NCBI RefSeq assembly: GCF_003290125.1
Contig: NZ_QMKH01000001.1
Span: 434,001-498,000 of the forward strand
Direction of reading: 5' to 3'
Origin: Microvirga flavescens
GTDB lineage: Bacteria > Pseudomonadota > Alphaproteobacteria > Rhizobiales > Beijerinckiaceae
DNA: 64,000 bases
Shown here piece by piece: positions 8,022-16,434 of the stretch. A program made the position numbers and the translations under genes. The notes below the pieces were generated by a model. The model did no database searches. It saw only the letters and a program-made list of their open reading frames with translations, and was not told where the DNA came from. Position 1 is the stretch's first letter. Each line of letters begins with the position of its first letter.

Positions 8022-8480
8022 TCAAGCCTCCGTCAACAAACCGATCCGCCGCGCCTGGGCGCGCATCTGACCGTCGAGATCCGCCGGGAAGGGCATGATG
8101 CGGAAGCGCAGCTCCGCATCGCAGATCGGCTTGCCCTCGACCGCGATCTTCGCCTTCGTCACCGCATAGCCCGAACCTTCATGTTCGAGCGTCGCGGTGA
8201 TCGACAGAACCGTTCCAGGCCCGACGAAGGTGCGGAACCGCGCCTTGTCGACCGCCATGAGGAACGGCATGTGGGTGAAATCCATCAGGCCCAGGATCAG
8301 GTAGCCCGAGGCCTGTGCCATCGTTTCCGTCAACAGAACGCCCGGCACCAGTGGATGCCCGGGGAAATGCCCCTCGAAGACGGGGCTTTCCATCGGCACC
8401 GTGGACTGCGCCTCGATCCGCCTGGCGTCGCGGTCCAGAACCACGACGCGGTCGATCATCTCGAAATATTCGAGGCGCAT
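8022..8480 (-). CDS. fabZXL: 3-hydroxyacyl-ACP dehydratase, FabZ-like, VLCFA cluster
   Basis: This 152-residue hot-dog protein carries the FabZ signature GHFPGHPLVPGVLLTETMAQ with the catalytic His38 and the acidic residue Glu52 on the central helix. FabZ enzymes dehydrate 3-hydroxyacyl-ACP. The gene begins 7 bases after acpXL and ends 3 bases before the ketosynthase homologue, so it is translated from the same message and presumably works on AcpXL-bound chains. Length is normal for the family. Confidence 0.92.
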   Translation of the reverse strand: MRLEYFEMIDRVVVLDRDARRIEAQSTVPMESPVFEGHFPGHPLVPGVLLTETMAQASGYLILGLMDFTHMPFLMAVDKARFRTFVGPGTVLSITATLEHEGSGYAVTKAKIAVEGKPICDAELRFRIMPFPADLDGQMRAQARRIGLLTEA

Positions 8481-8487
8481 GGCGGTC

Positions 8488-8766
8488 TTACGCCTTGGCG
8501 GCGATGAGGGCGTCGATGCGGGCGACGAGGTTCTTCAAGACGAAGTACTCCTCGGCCGGAGCCTTGCCCTCGTTGACTTCCTGCGTCCACTGCTCGAGCG
8601 GCAGCTTGATGCCGAAAGCCTTGTCGATCGCGAATGCGATGTCGAGGAAGGCGAGCGAGTCGATGCCGAGATCGTCGATCGCGTGGCTCTCCGGCGTGAT
8701 CTGCTCGCGCGGGATGTCCGCGGTTTCGGAAATGATGCCGGCGACGGTGTCGAAGGTTGACGACAT
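8488..8766 (-). CDS. acpXL: Acyl carrier protein AcpXL (very-long-chain fatty acid carrier)
   Basis: The product has 92 residues from the ATG at 8766, preceded by the Shine-Dalgarno AGGAGA. It carries the phosphopantetheine site [12 protein letters not shown] (Ser37) in an otherwise acidic helical protein. It is about 14 residues longer than housekeeping AcpP and has the basic, Trp-containing helix [20 protein letters not shown] that is typical of AcpXL. AcpXL carries the C26-C30 (omega-1)-hydroxy fatty acid that LpxXL attaches to lipid A in rhizobia. As first gene of the operon it is the likely entry point for transcription from the 8767-9104 region. Confidence 0.93.
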   Translation of the reverse strand: MSSTFDTVAGIISETADIPREQITPESHAIDDLGIDSLAFLDIAFAIDKAFGIKLPLEQWTQEVNEGKAPAEEYFVLKNLVARIDALIAAKA

Positions 8767-9104
8767 ATTGTCGCTCTCCTGAATTCTTGTTCTCGGACGG
8801 AACGGTCCGGGGCCAGACACACAAAGAGGCGGCCCCCTTCCGCCCGGAAGGGTTTTGTCGAAAGGCACCCCTTACACGACAGGCCGCAGGGCGGCAACCG
8901 ACCCATTCGAAGTTCCTGATTTTCTGCGCCTTCCTACACGTTTGGATGGCGCGCTCGGTTTCTGGATGGGTCATATGTGGTTTCGTGACCTTCCCCACAG
9001 GAACAAGGTTGCATGCCGAAAAGTAATGCTGTAGCAAAAAATAAGCCGCCGCCAAGATTTTCAAGATCTGACGTCGGCACGTTAAATTGTAAAACGCTAG
9101 TGCG
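8767..9104. other. Divergent intergenic region between acpXL and an RTX gene
   Basis: 338 bases with no supported gene. The half next to acpXL is GC-rich; the half next to the RTX gene is AT-rich (around 9020-9100) and contains the repeated word AAGATTTTCAAGATCT. It must hold the promoter of the VLCFA operon leftwards and that of the RTX gene rightwards, but I cannot place -35/-10 boxes with confidence. Confidence 0.6.
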
Positions 9105-10100
9105 ATGAGCGTCATGAGCAATAATGACGGGGTGGACGAGAATTTTCTCACCTTTTTCGGTGAGCCAGACGTCAACCTCTTTTATTCAAGTGGGGGCGAG
9201 GCCGTCGACATGATGTCGACGGCCATCGCGCCGCCACCAATGCTTCCTCAGATCTTTCCGCTGCGTCCGGCCATGCCCGATTCCTGGGGACGCGCCTCGG
9301 CTTCCGGCTTCAACACATGGTTCGGAACGGAGGGCGCGGACGCCCCGGGCGGCACCGCCGGCAAGGACGCCCGTTACGGCGGGCTGGGCGACGACACCCT
9401 TCAGGGGCTCGAAGGCAGCGACGCCCTTTTCGGCGAGGCCGGCAATGACAGTCTCTCCGGCGGCAAGGGCAACGATTCCCTCAACGGCGGCGCGGGGGAC
9501 GACCTTCTGAACGGCGGCACTGGAACCGACACGGCCTATTTCTGGGGCAGCGCCGCCATCAAGGCGAACCTGAACAGGACCGGCCCGCAGCAGACCGGCC
9601 AGGGGCTGGACACGTTCGTCTCCATCGAGAATCTCGCGGGCGGCGAAGGGCGCGACACCTTCATCGGCAACGCGCAGAACAATGTCCTGATCGGCAATGG
9701 CGGCAACGACAGTCTCAGCGGCTGCGGCGGCAACGACGTGCTCGTCGGCGGCCTCGGCAACGACCGGCTGAAGGGCGGAACGGGAACGGATTCGTTCGTG
9801 TTCAACAAAAAGCCCAGCTCTACGGCCAATTGCGACACAATTGTCGACTTCACTCCCGGCGAGGACGCGATTCATCTCGCGCGGTCGATCTTCACGAAGA
9901 TCGACAAGGGAGTGCTTGGCGAAACGGCCTTCTTCATCGGAGCGCGGGCTCACGATGCGGATGACCGGATCATTTATGACGATCTCACCGGCGCACTTTC
10001 TTACGATCCGGATGGGACAGGGGCTGCGGCGGCGGTGAAGTTCGCCGTTCTTTCGAAGTCTCTGCTTTTGACTCACGAAAGTTTTCTTATCTACGCATAA
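9105..10100 (+). CDS. RTX calcium-binding repeat protein 1 (putative type I secreted)
   Basis: The 331-residue protein has no signal peptide. Residues 1-85 are unique. About 90-150 and 195-230 contain RTX nonapeptides (GGLGDDTLQ, GEAGNDSLS, GGKGNDSLN, GGNGGNDSLS-type) that bind calcium as a beta-roll. The last 85 residues form a domain (TFVFNKKP... FTPGEDAIHL ... AHDADDRIIYDD) that is shared with the other three RTX proteins of this window and resembles the C-terminal module of serralysin-type secreted proteins. This suggests export by a type I (HlyBD/TolC-like) system, which is not encoded here. ATG codons at 9105 and 9114 are both possible starts; neither has a strong ribosome site. Ends in a Rho-independent terminator. 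Confidence 0.87.
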   Translation: MSVMSNNDGVDENFLTFFGEPDVNLFYSSGGEAVDMMSTAIAPPPMLPQIFPLRPAMPDSWGRASASGFNTWFGTEGADAPGGTAGKDARYGGLGDDTLQGLEGSDALFGEAGNDSLSGGKGNDSLNGGAGDDLLNGGTGTDTAYFWGSAAIKANLNRTGPQQTGQGLDTFVSIENLAGGEGRDTFIGNAQNNVLIGNGGNDSLSGCGGNDVLVGGLGNDRLKGGTGTDSFVFNKKPSSTANCDTIVDFTPGEDAIHLARSIFTKIDKGVLGETAFFIGARAHDADDRIIYDDLTGALSYDPDGTGAAAAVKFAVLSKSLLLTHESFLIYA

Positions 10101-10144
10101 TGAAAATGTTCATCGCAGGCCGTTGGGTCTGCCCTTTCATTTCA

Positions 10145-10178
10145 CGCGGTCCAGCCATGCTGGGCCGCGTTCTTTATT
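10145..10178 (+). terminator. Rho-independent terminator of RTX gene 1
   Basis: An 11-bp stem CGCGGTCCAGC/GCTGGGCCGCG with a CAT loop is followed by TTCTTTATT, 44 bases after the RTX stop codon. Confidence 0.85.
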
Positions 10179-10219
10179 CTCCCTCGCAAACCATCCCATG
10201 AGCCCCGACATTGCCCTTC

Positions 10220-10993
10220 ATGGCCTCGCCTGCTAAGGGCGGCCCTGTCGTCAGCGATTACGAGCCCCTTTTGATCAACCGCTTTCTGAAACCTGAAACC
10301 CGCTATGCCCGGCGCATGGCCCGCATCGCCCGGTGGGACCGCCCCATCGAGAGCGGCGGGGGACGCCTGCGTGCCTGGGCCAACATGCTGCTGGTCGATC
10401 ACGGCGTGTTCCGGCTCGCGTACCTCAACAAGCATCAGGTGACGGCCAAGCTCTGGCGCTCGGCGCAGCCCGCGCCCTATCAGATCGCGCGCCTGAAGGA
10501 GGCGGGGGTCCGCACCATCGTCAACCTTCGCGGCGGACGCGAGCACGGCTCGTGGCAATTGCAGAAGGAGACCTGCGACCGGCTCGGCATTCAACTGACC
10601 GAGTTCATCGTGCGCTCGCGCGGCGCGCCGGATCGCGAAACCCTCCTGTCGGCGAAGGACTTCTTCGATTCCCTCGCCTATCCGGTCATCCTGCACTGCA
10701 AGTCCGGCGCGGACCGCGCCGGTTTCGTCGCGGCGCTCTATCTCATCGTTCACGAGAACAAGTCCGTGGACGAGGCCTTGCGGCAATTGTCCCTGCGCTA
10801 CGGTCATTTCCGTTTTTCGAAGACCGGCATTCTCGACGCGTTCTTCGAGCGCTACCGCACCGAGGGCGAGGCCAAGGGCATTCCGTTCCTCACCTGGGTC
10901 GAAACGGTCTATGATCCGGAGGCGCTGGAGCAGGACTTCAAGCCGGGCTTCTGGTCGAACATTCTCGTCGACCGGCTGATGCGGCGCGAATAG
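10220..10993 (+). CDS. Dual-specificity/tyrosine phosphatase-like protein
   Basis: The 257-residue product is read from the ATG at 10220 (a TTG three codons earlier is in frame). The protein-tyrosine-phosphatase loop HCKSGADR gives catalytic Cys160 and Arg166, and WRSAQPAPYQIARLKEAGV about 75 residues earlier is the usual start of the DSP-like domain. Such proteins in proteobacteria are cytoplasmic phosphatases, some acting on phosphoinositide-like or sugar-phosphate substrates; the substrate here is unknown. The next gene is convergent, with a composite repeat in between. Confidence 0.82.
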   Translation: MASPAKGGPVVSDYEPLLINRFLKPETRYARRMARIARWDRPIESGGGRLRAWANMLLVDHGVFRLAYLNKHQVTAKLWRSAQPAPYQIARLKEAGVRTIVNLRGGREHGSWQLQKETCDRLGIQLTEFIVRSRGAPDRETLLSAKDFFDSLAYPVILHCKSGADRAGFVAALYLIVHENKSVDEALRQLSLRYGHFRFSKTGILDAFFERYRTEGEAKGIPFLTWVETVYDPEALEQDFKPGFWSNILVDRLMRRE

Positions 10994-11003
10994 CCTCTTC
11001 CTG

Positions 11004-11110
11004 TCTAGAGCATGATCAGAACAAGTGGAAACCGGTTGTTCGCCCGGATCATGCGGCAATAAAGGAAACGAGAGGCTGATCGTGTTTCAAAGAGGCACGA
11101 TCAGCCTCTA
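11004..11110 (+). repeat. Dispersed composite repeat A+B (TAGAGCATGATC family), copy 1
   Basis: Part A starts TAGAGCATGATCAGAACA and runs through CCGGTTGTTCGCCCGGATCA to GCAATAAAGGA. Part B is a hairpin, GAGGCTGATCGTG...CACGATCAGCCTC. The last bases of part B (CTA on this strand) are the TAG stop of the convergent ABC transporter gene. Other copies: 18051, 25743, 33953 and 48471. Confidence 0.85.
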
Positions 11111-12883
11111 AGCCGCCGGTTCGACGTCCTGCGAGAGCTGCAGGCGGTTGAGCCGCGCATAGATCCCCGTTTCGGCCATGAGATCCTCATGCGAGCCGAT
11201 TTCGGCGATGCGCCCTTCCTCCATGACGACGATGCGCTCGGCATCGCGGACGGTGGAAAGACGATGCGCGATGACAAGAGTCGTGCGCCCACGCATCAGG
11301 ACCTTGATCGCCTCCTGCACCAGACGCTCGGATTCCGAATCGAGCGCGCTCGTCGCTTCATCGAGCAGCAGGATCGGCGCGTTTTTCAGGAAGGCGCGCG
11401 CAAGCGACACGCGTTGGCGCTCACCACCGGAGAGACGCCCGCCTCCCGTGCCGACGATGGTGTCGTAGCCTTCCGGCAGCTTCACGATGAAATCGTGCGC
11501 CGCGGCGGCCTTGGCAGCGGCGACGATATCCTCCTCGGACGCATCCGGGCGGCCGAAGGCGATGTTGGCGCGAACCGTGTCGTCAAACAGGACCACGTCC
11601 TGGCTGACGACGGCGATGTTGGCGCGCAAGGAGCGCAGCGTCACGTCGCGCACGTCCTGCCCGTCGATGAGAACCGCGCCGCCCGTTACATCGAAGAGAC
11701 GCGGCACGAGGGAGAGCAGCGTGGACTTACCCGAGCCCGAGCGACCGACGAGCGCCGTCGTCGTGCCCGCACGGGCGACAAGGTCGACACCGCGAAGAGC
11801 GGTCGCATCGTCCCGATAGCGGAACACGACATCCGCGAAGCGAACCTCGCCGCCTTTCATGACGAGCGGCTTCGCGCCCGGCTTGTCGGTGATCTGCGGC
11901 GCATCATCCATCACCGCGAAAGTGCGCTGCAGGGAGGCCGCTGCCTCCTGCACGATGGCATGCAGGTTGCCGAGCGCGCGGATGGGCTGCGCCGCCATGA
12001 TGAGCGCGGAGACGAAGCTCAAGAAATCCCCCACCGTGCTGCCGCCGGAGGTGATGCGCCAGCCGAGGATGATGAACACCACGGCGACCGCGAAGCCGCC
12101 GCCCGCTTCGAGCAGCGGATCGAGACGCCCGCGCGCGTTCGCGGCCTTCATCTTGAGCTTGCGGATCTCATCGAAGGTCCGCGCCGCCTTGTCCTTGAGG
12201 TAGCCCTCGAGCGCGTAGGTCTTGGCGACGCGCGTGCCGGCGAGGCTCTCGGTGATGTGGCTCGCCATCTGGCCCGTCTGCTCCTGCGTGGAGAGGGCGA
12301 AGCGGCGCAGCTTCTTGCTGATCTTGCCGATGGGATGCGCGATGAACGGCACCGTGACGGCAGCGGCGATGGTGAGCACGGGATCAATCCACAGCATCGC
12401 GCCGATCAGCGCGATAATGGTGGTGACTTCGCGCAGGAAAACGGTCGAAAGGCGCGTCAGCGCCTCCTTGATGAAGAGAAAATCCGTGGTGAAGCGCTGG
12501 GTCAGCGCGGCGGGGCTCTCCCGCGAGATCTGCGCGAGATCGGCATCGATGAGATGGCCGTAAAGCGCCGTCTGCATGTCGGCTTCGATCTGTGTCACGA
12601 CCTTGTTGGTGAGCACGGTGAGCGCGAGCAGGGAAAAGCCCTTCACGGACGTGACGGCAATGACGAAGAGCGGCGCGAGGCGGATCGCGGTTTCATCCTT
12701 TGCCGTGAAGGCGTCGAAGGCCATCTTGATGAGCACCGGGTAAAGCCCGGTCGCCGCCGCGACGAGGGCGACAAAGAGCAGCACCAGAAAGAGCGTCTTC
12801 GCGTGCGGACGCATCCAGTCCCGCCAAAGACGGCCAAGAAGCGGAAGCGTGTCGCCGCGAAAAAGAGGTTTCCTGCCGGCCAT
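11108..12883 (-). CDS. ABC transporter, fused permease-ATPase, MsbA/lipid exporter type
   Basis: The 591-residue product from the ATG at 12883 is a half-transporter. An N-terminal domain with about six helices spans residues 25-300, and the ATPase domain has Walker A GRSGSGKST, signature LSGGERQR, Walker B ILLLDEATSALD and switch IAHRLST. This architecture with a typical MsbA length suggests a homodimeric exporter of lipid A or another lipid, which fits the nearby lipid A genes, but substrate cannot be read from sequence. Upstream ATG (12913) and further codons are in frame, but they add Arg-rich sequence not seen in the family. The stop codon TAG is formed by the adjoining dispersed repeat. 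Confidence 0.85.
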   Translation of the reverse strand: MAGRKPLFRGDTLPLLGRLWRDWMRPHAKTLFLVLLFVALVAAATGLYPVLIKMAFDAFTAKDETAIRLAPLFVIAVTSVKGFSLLALTVLTNKVVTQIEADMQTALYGHLIDADLAQISRESPAALTQRFTTDFLFIKEALTRLSTVFLREVTTIIALIGAMLWIDPVLTIAAAVTVPFIAHPIGKISKKLRRFALSTQEQTGQMASHITESLAGTRVAKTYALEGYLKDKAARTFDEIRKLKMKAANARGRLDPLLEAGGGFAVAVVFIILGWRITSGGSTVGDFLSFVSALIMAAQPIRALGNLHAIVQEAAASLQRTFAVMDDAPQITDKPGAKPLVMKGGEVRFADVVFRYRDDATALRGVDLVARAGTTTALVGRSGSGKSTLLSLVPRLFDVTGGAVLIDGQDVRDVTLRSLRANIAVVSQDVVLFDDTVRANIAFGRPDASEEDIVAAAKAAAAHDFIVKLPEGYDTIVGTGGGRLSGGERQRVSLARAFLKNAPILLLDEATSALDSESERLVQEAIKVLMRGRTTLVIAHRLSTVRDAERIVVMEEGRIAEIGSHEDLMAETGIYARLNRLQLSQDVEPAA

Positions 12884-12968
12884 CGTCGTCAAAACTCTCG
12901 TATGGGCTCTCATGCCCTTGAAAGCAGTGGCGTTACCACGAGGGCGCACCTTGCCGCAAACCGGCCGC

Positions 12969-13928
12969 TTAAAGAGCCTCGCCCCAATCGGCGCGCCTTG
13001 CCGCCTTGAAGGCCGCCCCGTCGCGCTTGGTGTAAAGGCGTTCCTCTGCCGCGCCTTTCTCAAGGCACAGCTTCAAGCGCACCTGGCCACTCCCGGCCCT
13101 CGGAGGTGCGATGACGCGGGCGGAGAGGTGCGCTGCCGGATGTCGCGAGGCGGCGATGTAGATGAACTTCTCGTCTTCCCACGGCACCTCCGCGCCCTTC
13201 GCCTGCCGGTGCAGGCGAGAACGCGCCACGCGGCGGGAGAAATGGCACCAGTCGGGCGCGACGAGGGGGCAGGCCAAGGCGTGGGGACAGGGCGCGATGA
13301 GATGCGCGCCTGAGGCGATGAGCCGCGCGCGGGCGGCAAGGACCCGCTCCCACCCGGCGGGTGTTCCCGGCTCCACGATGAGAAGCGTGTCTCCGGTCAG
13401 GGCCCAGAGACGGTCGATGAGGGGCCCGCGCGCCTGCGGGTCCAGTTCGTCGAGCACATAAGCGAGCGTCACGAGATCGCGGGGGGCAAAGTCGGGCAAG
13501 TTTCCCGCAACGTCGCCCTCCCGCCATTCGACACTCAGGGCGAGCGCAGCGGCGAGCCGTTCGCCCCAGGCGCGAATCGCGGCGCTACCTTCGATCAGGA
13601 GAGCGTTTTGCAAATGCGGCCAGCATTCGGCGGCAGCCCATAGAGCTGAGCCGGGGCCGGCTCCGAGATCGAGAAGGGACGCAGGTGCAAAATCAGGCCG
13701 CCCTTCAGCCACCGCCTCCATCGCAGCGCGGATCGCCGCGTAAGTCGCGGGCAGGCGCGTCGCGAGATAAGCCCGCGCGGCAAGATCGTCGGAGAGATGG
13801 AACCGCCCGTCCCGCACTTCGGCCCGATAGCGGGCCGACAACGCCCCCGCCGCCCGGCTGAGATCGGCAAGCGGCGTTCCGGCGAGCGCATCGTCCACGC
13901 CCTGACGCAGAAGCGGCGGCAATTCCAT
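12969..13928 (-). CDS. Rsm22-family small ribosomal subunit methyltransferase-like protein
   Basis: The 319-residue product from the ATG at 13928 has a SAM-binding Rossmann motif (LLDLGAGPGSALWAA, near residue 105). Its C-terminal Cys-rich signature (CPHALACPL ... DWCHFSRRVARS ... HRQAKGAEVPWEDEKFIYI) is diagnostic of the Rsm22 family. In mitochondria Rsm22/METTL17 helps assemble the small ribosomal subunit and binds an iron-sulfur cluster; alphaproteobacterial homologues share the Cys motif. Starting further upstream at 14069 would add a low-complexity leader and is not needed. It lies 85 bases upstream of the ABC transporter on the same strand. Confidence 0.88.
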   Translation of the reverse strand: MELPPLLRQGVDDALAGTPLADLSRAAGALSARYRAEVRDGRFHLSDDLAARAYLATRLPATYAAIRAAMEAVAEGRPDFAPASLLDLGAGPGSALWAAAECWPHLQNALLIEGSAAIRAWGERLAAALALSVEWREGDVAGNLPDFAPRDLVTLAYVLDELDPQARGPLIDRLWALTGDTLLIVEPGTPAGWERVLAARARLIASGAHLIAPCPHALACPLVAPDWCHFSRRVARSRLHRQAKGAEVPWEDEKFIYIAASRHPAAHLSARVIAPPRAGSGQVRLKLCLEKGAAEERLYTKRDGAAFKAARRADWGEAL

Positions 13929-14179
13929 GTGCGATCCGTGCCTTCTCGGGGTTGATCCGCCAGCGTCCGGCGGACCGGCAAGGCCTCTATCATATGCAGG
14001 GCCGAGGCCCCACAATGAAATACTCCAAAAAAGGGCCCTCGCCTTTGCAAACCGGCTGCTGATGCTCATCTGGAATCAGCAGCTTGTCCTGCAAAGGCCG
14101 TTTTCCCGAATGCGCCTTGCGGGGCGGGTGAAATGCCTATTCTCTCTCGCGAACAAAAAGCGGAATAAGGAGATGTGCG

Positions 14180-15097
14180 ATGAGTTGGCTTCCCACCGAA
14201 GACCCGATCCTCGGCGACCGCAAATCCTGCGACGCGCTGGAGCTTGTGGTGGTGCCACGCGTGCGCGACCTCGGCGATGGCTTTTCCGTGCGCCGCGCGC
14301 TGCCGCACGGCAAGCGCCAGATGGTCGGGCCCTTCATCTTCTTCGATCATTTCGGCCCGGTGCAATTCATTGAAGGCCACGGCATGGACGTGCGCCCGCA
14401 CCCGCATATCGGGCTTGCCACGGTGACCTATCTCTTTGACGGGCGCATCACTCACCGCGACAGCAACGGCAATATTCAGGACATCGCGCCGGGCGCCATG
14501 AACCTGATGACCGCGGGACGCGGCATCGCTCACTCCGAACGCTCACCGGAAGCCGAACGCCATGGCGGGCACATGCTCGGCCTGCAAAGCTGGATCGCCC
14601 TGCCGGCCGACAGGGAGGAGATCGCCCCCTCCTTCCAGCATTTTTCCGCCGAGAGCCTGCCGGTCGTTGAAGATAAAGGCGTCACGGCCCGTGTAATCGC
14701 GGGCTCGTCCTTCGGCGTCAAAGCCCCGGTCGAGATGGTCTCGGACTGGTTCTACGTGGAAGTGTCCCTCGCCGCGGGCCTGAGCGCGCCTCTCGATGCT
14801 GACTACGAAGAGCGCGCGATCTACGTGGTCGAGGGCGAGGTGGAAATCGCGGGCGAGCGTTTCGAGGGCCCGCGCCTGCTGATCTTCCGTCCCGGCGACC
14901 GCATCACCGTGCGCGCGGTGAAACCGACACGCATGATGTTCCTCGGTGGGACGGCGCTGGAAGGCCCGCGCCACATCTGGTGGAATTTCGTGTCGTCGCG
15001 AAAGGAGCGCATCGAGCAAGCGAAGGAGGACTGGAAGACAGGCCGCTTCGCCCATGTGCCCCATGAGACCGAATTCATCCCGCTTCCAGAAGCCTGA
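14180..15097 (+). CDS. Pirin family protein
   Basis: The 305-residue protein shows the pirin bicupin signatures: MVGPFIFFDHFGP, the metal ligands in RPHPHIGLATVTYLFDG, and LMTAGRGIAHSE. A second cupin with the pirin C-terminal domain (IFRPGDRITVRAVKPTRMMF) follows. Pirins bind iron; bacterial members are variously described as quercetinase-like or as regulators, so the physiological role here is open. The Shine-Dalgarno AAGGAG precedes the ATG. An OsmC gene follows after 23 bases, suggesting a small redox or stress operon. Confidence 0.92.
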   Translation: MSWLPTEDPILGDRKSCDALELVVVPRVRDLGDGFSVRRALPHGKRQMVGPFIFFDHFGPVQFIEGHGMDVRPHPHIGLATVTYLFDGRITHRDSNGNIQDIAPGAMNLMTAGRGIAHSERSPEAERHGGHMLGLQSWIALPADREEIAPSFQHFSAESLPVVEDKGVTARVIAGSSFGVKAPVEMVSDWFYVEVSLAAGLSAPLDADYEERAIYVVEGEVEIAGERFEGPRLLIFRPGDRITVRAVKPTRMMFLGGTALEGPRHIWWNFVSSRKERIEQAKEDWKTGRFAHVPHETEFIPLPEA

Positions 15098-15120
15098 TCC
15101 GCCTCCAGCAAGGAAACCGC

Positions 15121-15516
15121 ATGGCCACCGTCCATCTCGTCAGCACGGCCGGATACGCGACCGAAATCCGCGCCCGTACGCACCATCTCACCGCCGACGA
15201 GGCGCAAAGCCTCGGCGGCACGGATACGGGGCCCTCTCCTTACGAATTGCTGCTCTCGGGCCTTGCCGCCTGCACCGCGATCACCCTGCGGATGTATGCC
15301 GACCGCAAGGGCTGGGATTTAGGCCAGATCGCCGTCGACACCCGCTTCGCGCGCGACGAGGCCGGCAACGAGAGCATCACGAGAGAGGTGACTTTGAGCG
15401 AGGCCCTGGACCCGGACCGGCAAAGCCGCCTCCTCGAAATCGCCGAGAAGACGCCCGTGACGAAAACCCTGAAACGCAGCACACCGATCACGACGGTGCT
15501 GCGGGTCGTGGCGTGA
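15121..15516 (+). CDS. OsmC family protein
   Basis: The 131-residue protein has the OsmC fold signatures GPSPYELLLSGLAACTAITL with the reactive Cys near residue 51, and a C-terminal TPVTKTLKRSTPITTVL. The usual second active-site Cys of peroxidase-type OsmC/Ohr is not present in the C-terminal half, as in the YhfA-like subgroup, so peroxidase activity is uncertain. It starts 23 bases after pirin and is followed by a bidirectional terminator. Confidence 0.9.
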   Translation: MATVHLVSTAGYATEIRARTHHLTADEAQSLGGTDTGPSPYELLLSGLAACTAITLRMYADRKGWDLGQIAVDTRFARDEAGNESITREVTLSEALDPDRQSRLLEIAEKTPVTKTLKRSTPITTVLRVVA

Positions 15517-15555
15517 CAGTCTGGCTATTGAAGGGGCATAGCAAGTCGCGAAACA

Positions 15556-15579
15556 AAAAACGGCCCGAAGGCCGTTTTT
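15556..15579. terminator. Bidirectional Rho-independent terminator
   Basis: A 10-bp stem AAAAACGGCC/GGCCGTTTTT with a CGAA loop serves the OsmC operon on one strand and the tRNA-Gly gene on the other. Confidence 0.88.
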
Positions 15580-15608
15580 GTGATCGCTGCCAATTTTGTT
15601 GAGAAAAT

Positions 15609-15683
15609 TGGAGCGGGCGAAGGGATTCGAACCCTCGACCCCAACCTTGGCAAGGTTGTGCTCTACCCCTGAGCTACACCCGC
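15609..15683 (-). tRNA. tRNA-Gly (anticodon GCC)
   Basis: Read on the minus strand this gives a full cloverleaf of 75 nt. The acceptor stem is GCGGGTG/CGCCCGC, the D-arm contains AGCTCAGGGGTAGAGC, the anticodon loop is TTGCCAA (GCC, glycine), and the T-arm has GGTTCGAATCC. The discriminator T and CCA end are encoded. The terminator at 15556-15579 lies just downstream. Confidence 0.97.
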
Positions 15684-15841
15684 GCTCCGCGGCGCGCTGC
15701 GCCGTTGCGAGGCCGCTCATGTGCCCCAAAACGATTCACATTGCAAGAGGGTCCGTTTCGAATTTTCCGAGATTTACGAAACGACCGCTTGAGGGCAGGA
15801 AACGAGATCTTTAGAAGCCAAAGCGCCAAGGGAGACGCCGA

Positions 15842-16384
15842 ATGGGAGTTCCGGCCTTGCCGCACCTCACGCCGAAGCAGTTGCTGGACAAGCTCGCCGC
15901 GCTTGGAATCCCTTCCGAGACGGTGGAGCATGAACCCGTCTTCACGGTGGCCGAATCGGCCCCGGTCAAGGCACGCATTCCCGGCGCCCATTCCAAGAAC
16001 CTCTTCGTGAAAGACAAGAAGGGCCGCCTGTTCCTGATCACCGCCGAGCACGCCACCGCCATCGACCTGAAGCGGACCCACGAGGCGCTCGGCGCTTCGG
16101 GCCGCCTCTCCTTCGGCTCGGCCGATCAGCTGCGCGAGGTTTTGGGAGTCGAACCCGGTTCGGTGACCCCTTTTGCCGTCGCCAACGACGTCGAGGGCCG
16201 GGTCACCATGATTCTCGACGCCAACCTCATGGAGCACAAGCGGGTGAACTTTCACCCCCTGGTGAATTCCATGACGACGGGCATATCCCGCGAGGATCTC
16301 GTCAAGTTCCTGCGCGCCACGGGGCATGAGCCGATCATCCTGCGCCTGCCCGAGCCGGCGGTGGAATTGCCAAACGCGCCTTAA
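15842..16384 (+). CDS. Prolyl-tRNA editing protein (ProXp-ala/YbaK family)
   Basis: The 180-residue product is a free-standing editing domain. HEPVFTVAES, the segment IPGAHSKNLFVKDKKGRLFL with the Lys required in this family, and SFGSADQLREVLGVEPGSVTPFA are characteristic of the PrdX/ProXp-ala group, which hydrolyses Ala-tRNA(Pro). The protein is cytoplasmic and stands alone in most alphaproteobacteria. The thioredoxin gene follows after 50 bases on the same strand. Confidence 0.9.
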   Translation: MGVPALPHLTPKQLLDKLAALGIPSETVEHEPVFTVAESAPVKARIPGAHSKNLFVKDKKGRLFLITAEHATAIDLKRTHEALGASGRLSFGSADQLREVLGVEPGSVTPFAVANDVEGRVTMILDANLMEHKRVNFHPLVNSMTTGISREDLVKFLRATGHEPIILRLPEPAVELPNAP

Positions 16385-16434
16385 AATCCCATTTGAGGGA
16401 TGAAACCGATTTCTCCGACCTTTCGAGGGACGAC

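Noticed and set aside
8456-9175. 239-codon minus-strand frame covering the acpXL upstream region
   Set aside because: Frame shadow of acpXL at one end and an AT-rich promoter at the other; no homology-like pattern.
11108-12883. RTX exporter role for the ABC transporter near RTX gene 1
   Set aside because: It lacks a peptidase C39-like N-terminal domain and there is no HlyD or TolC homologue near; the MsbA-type architecture fits lipid export better.
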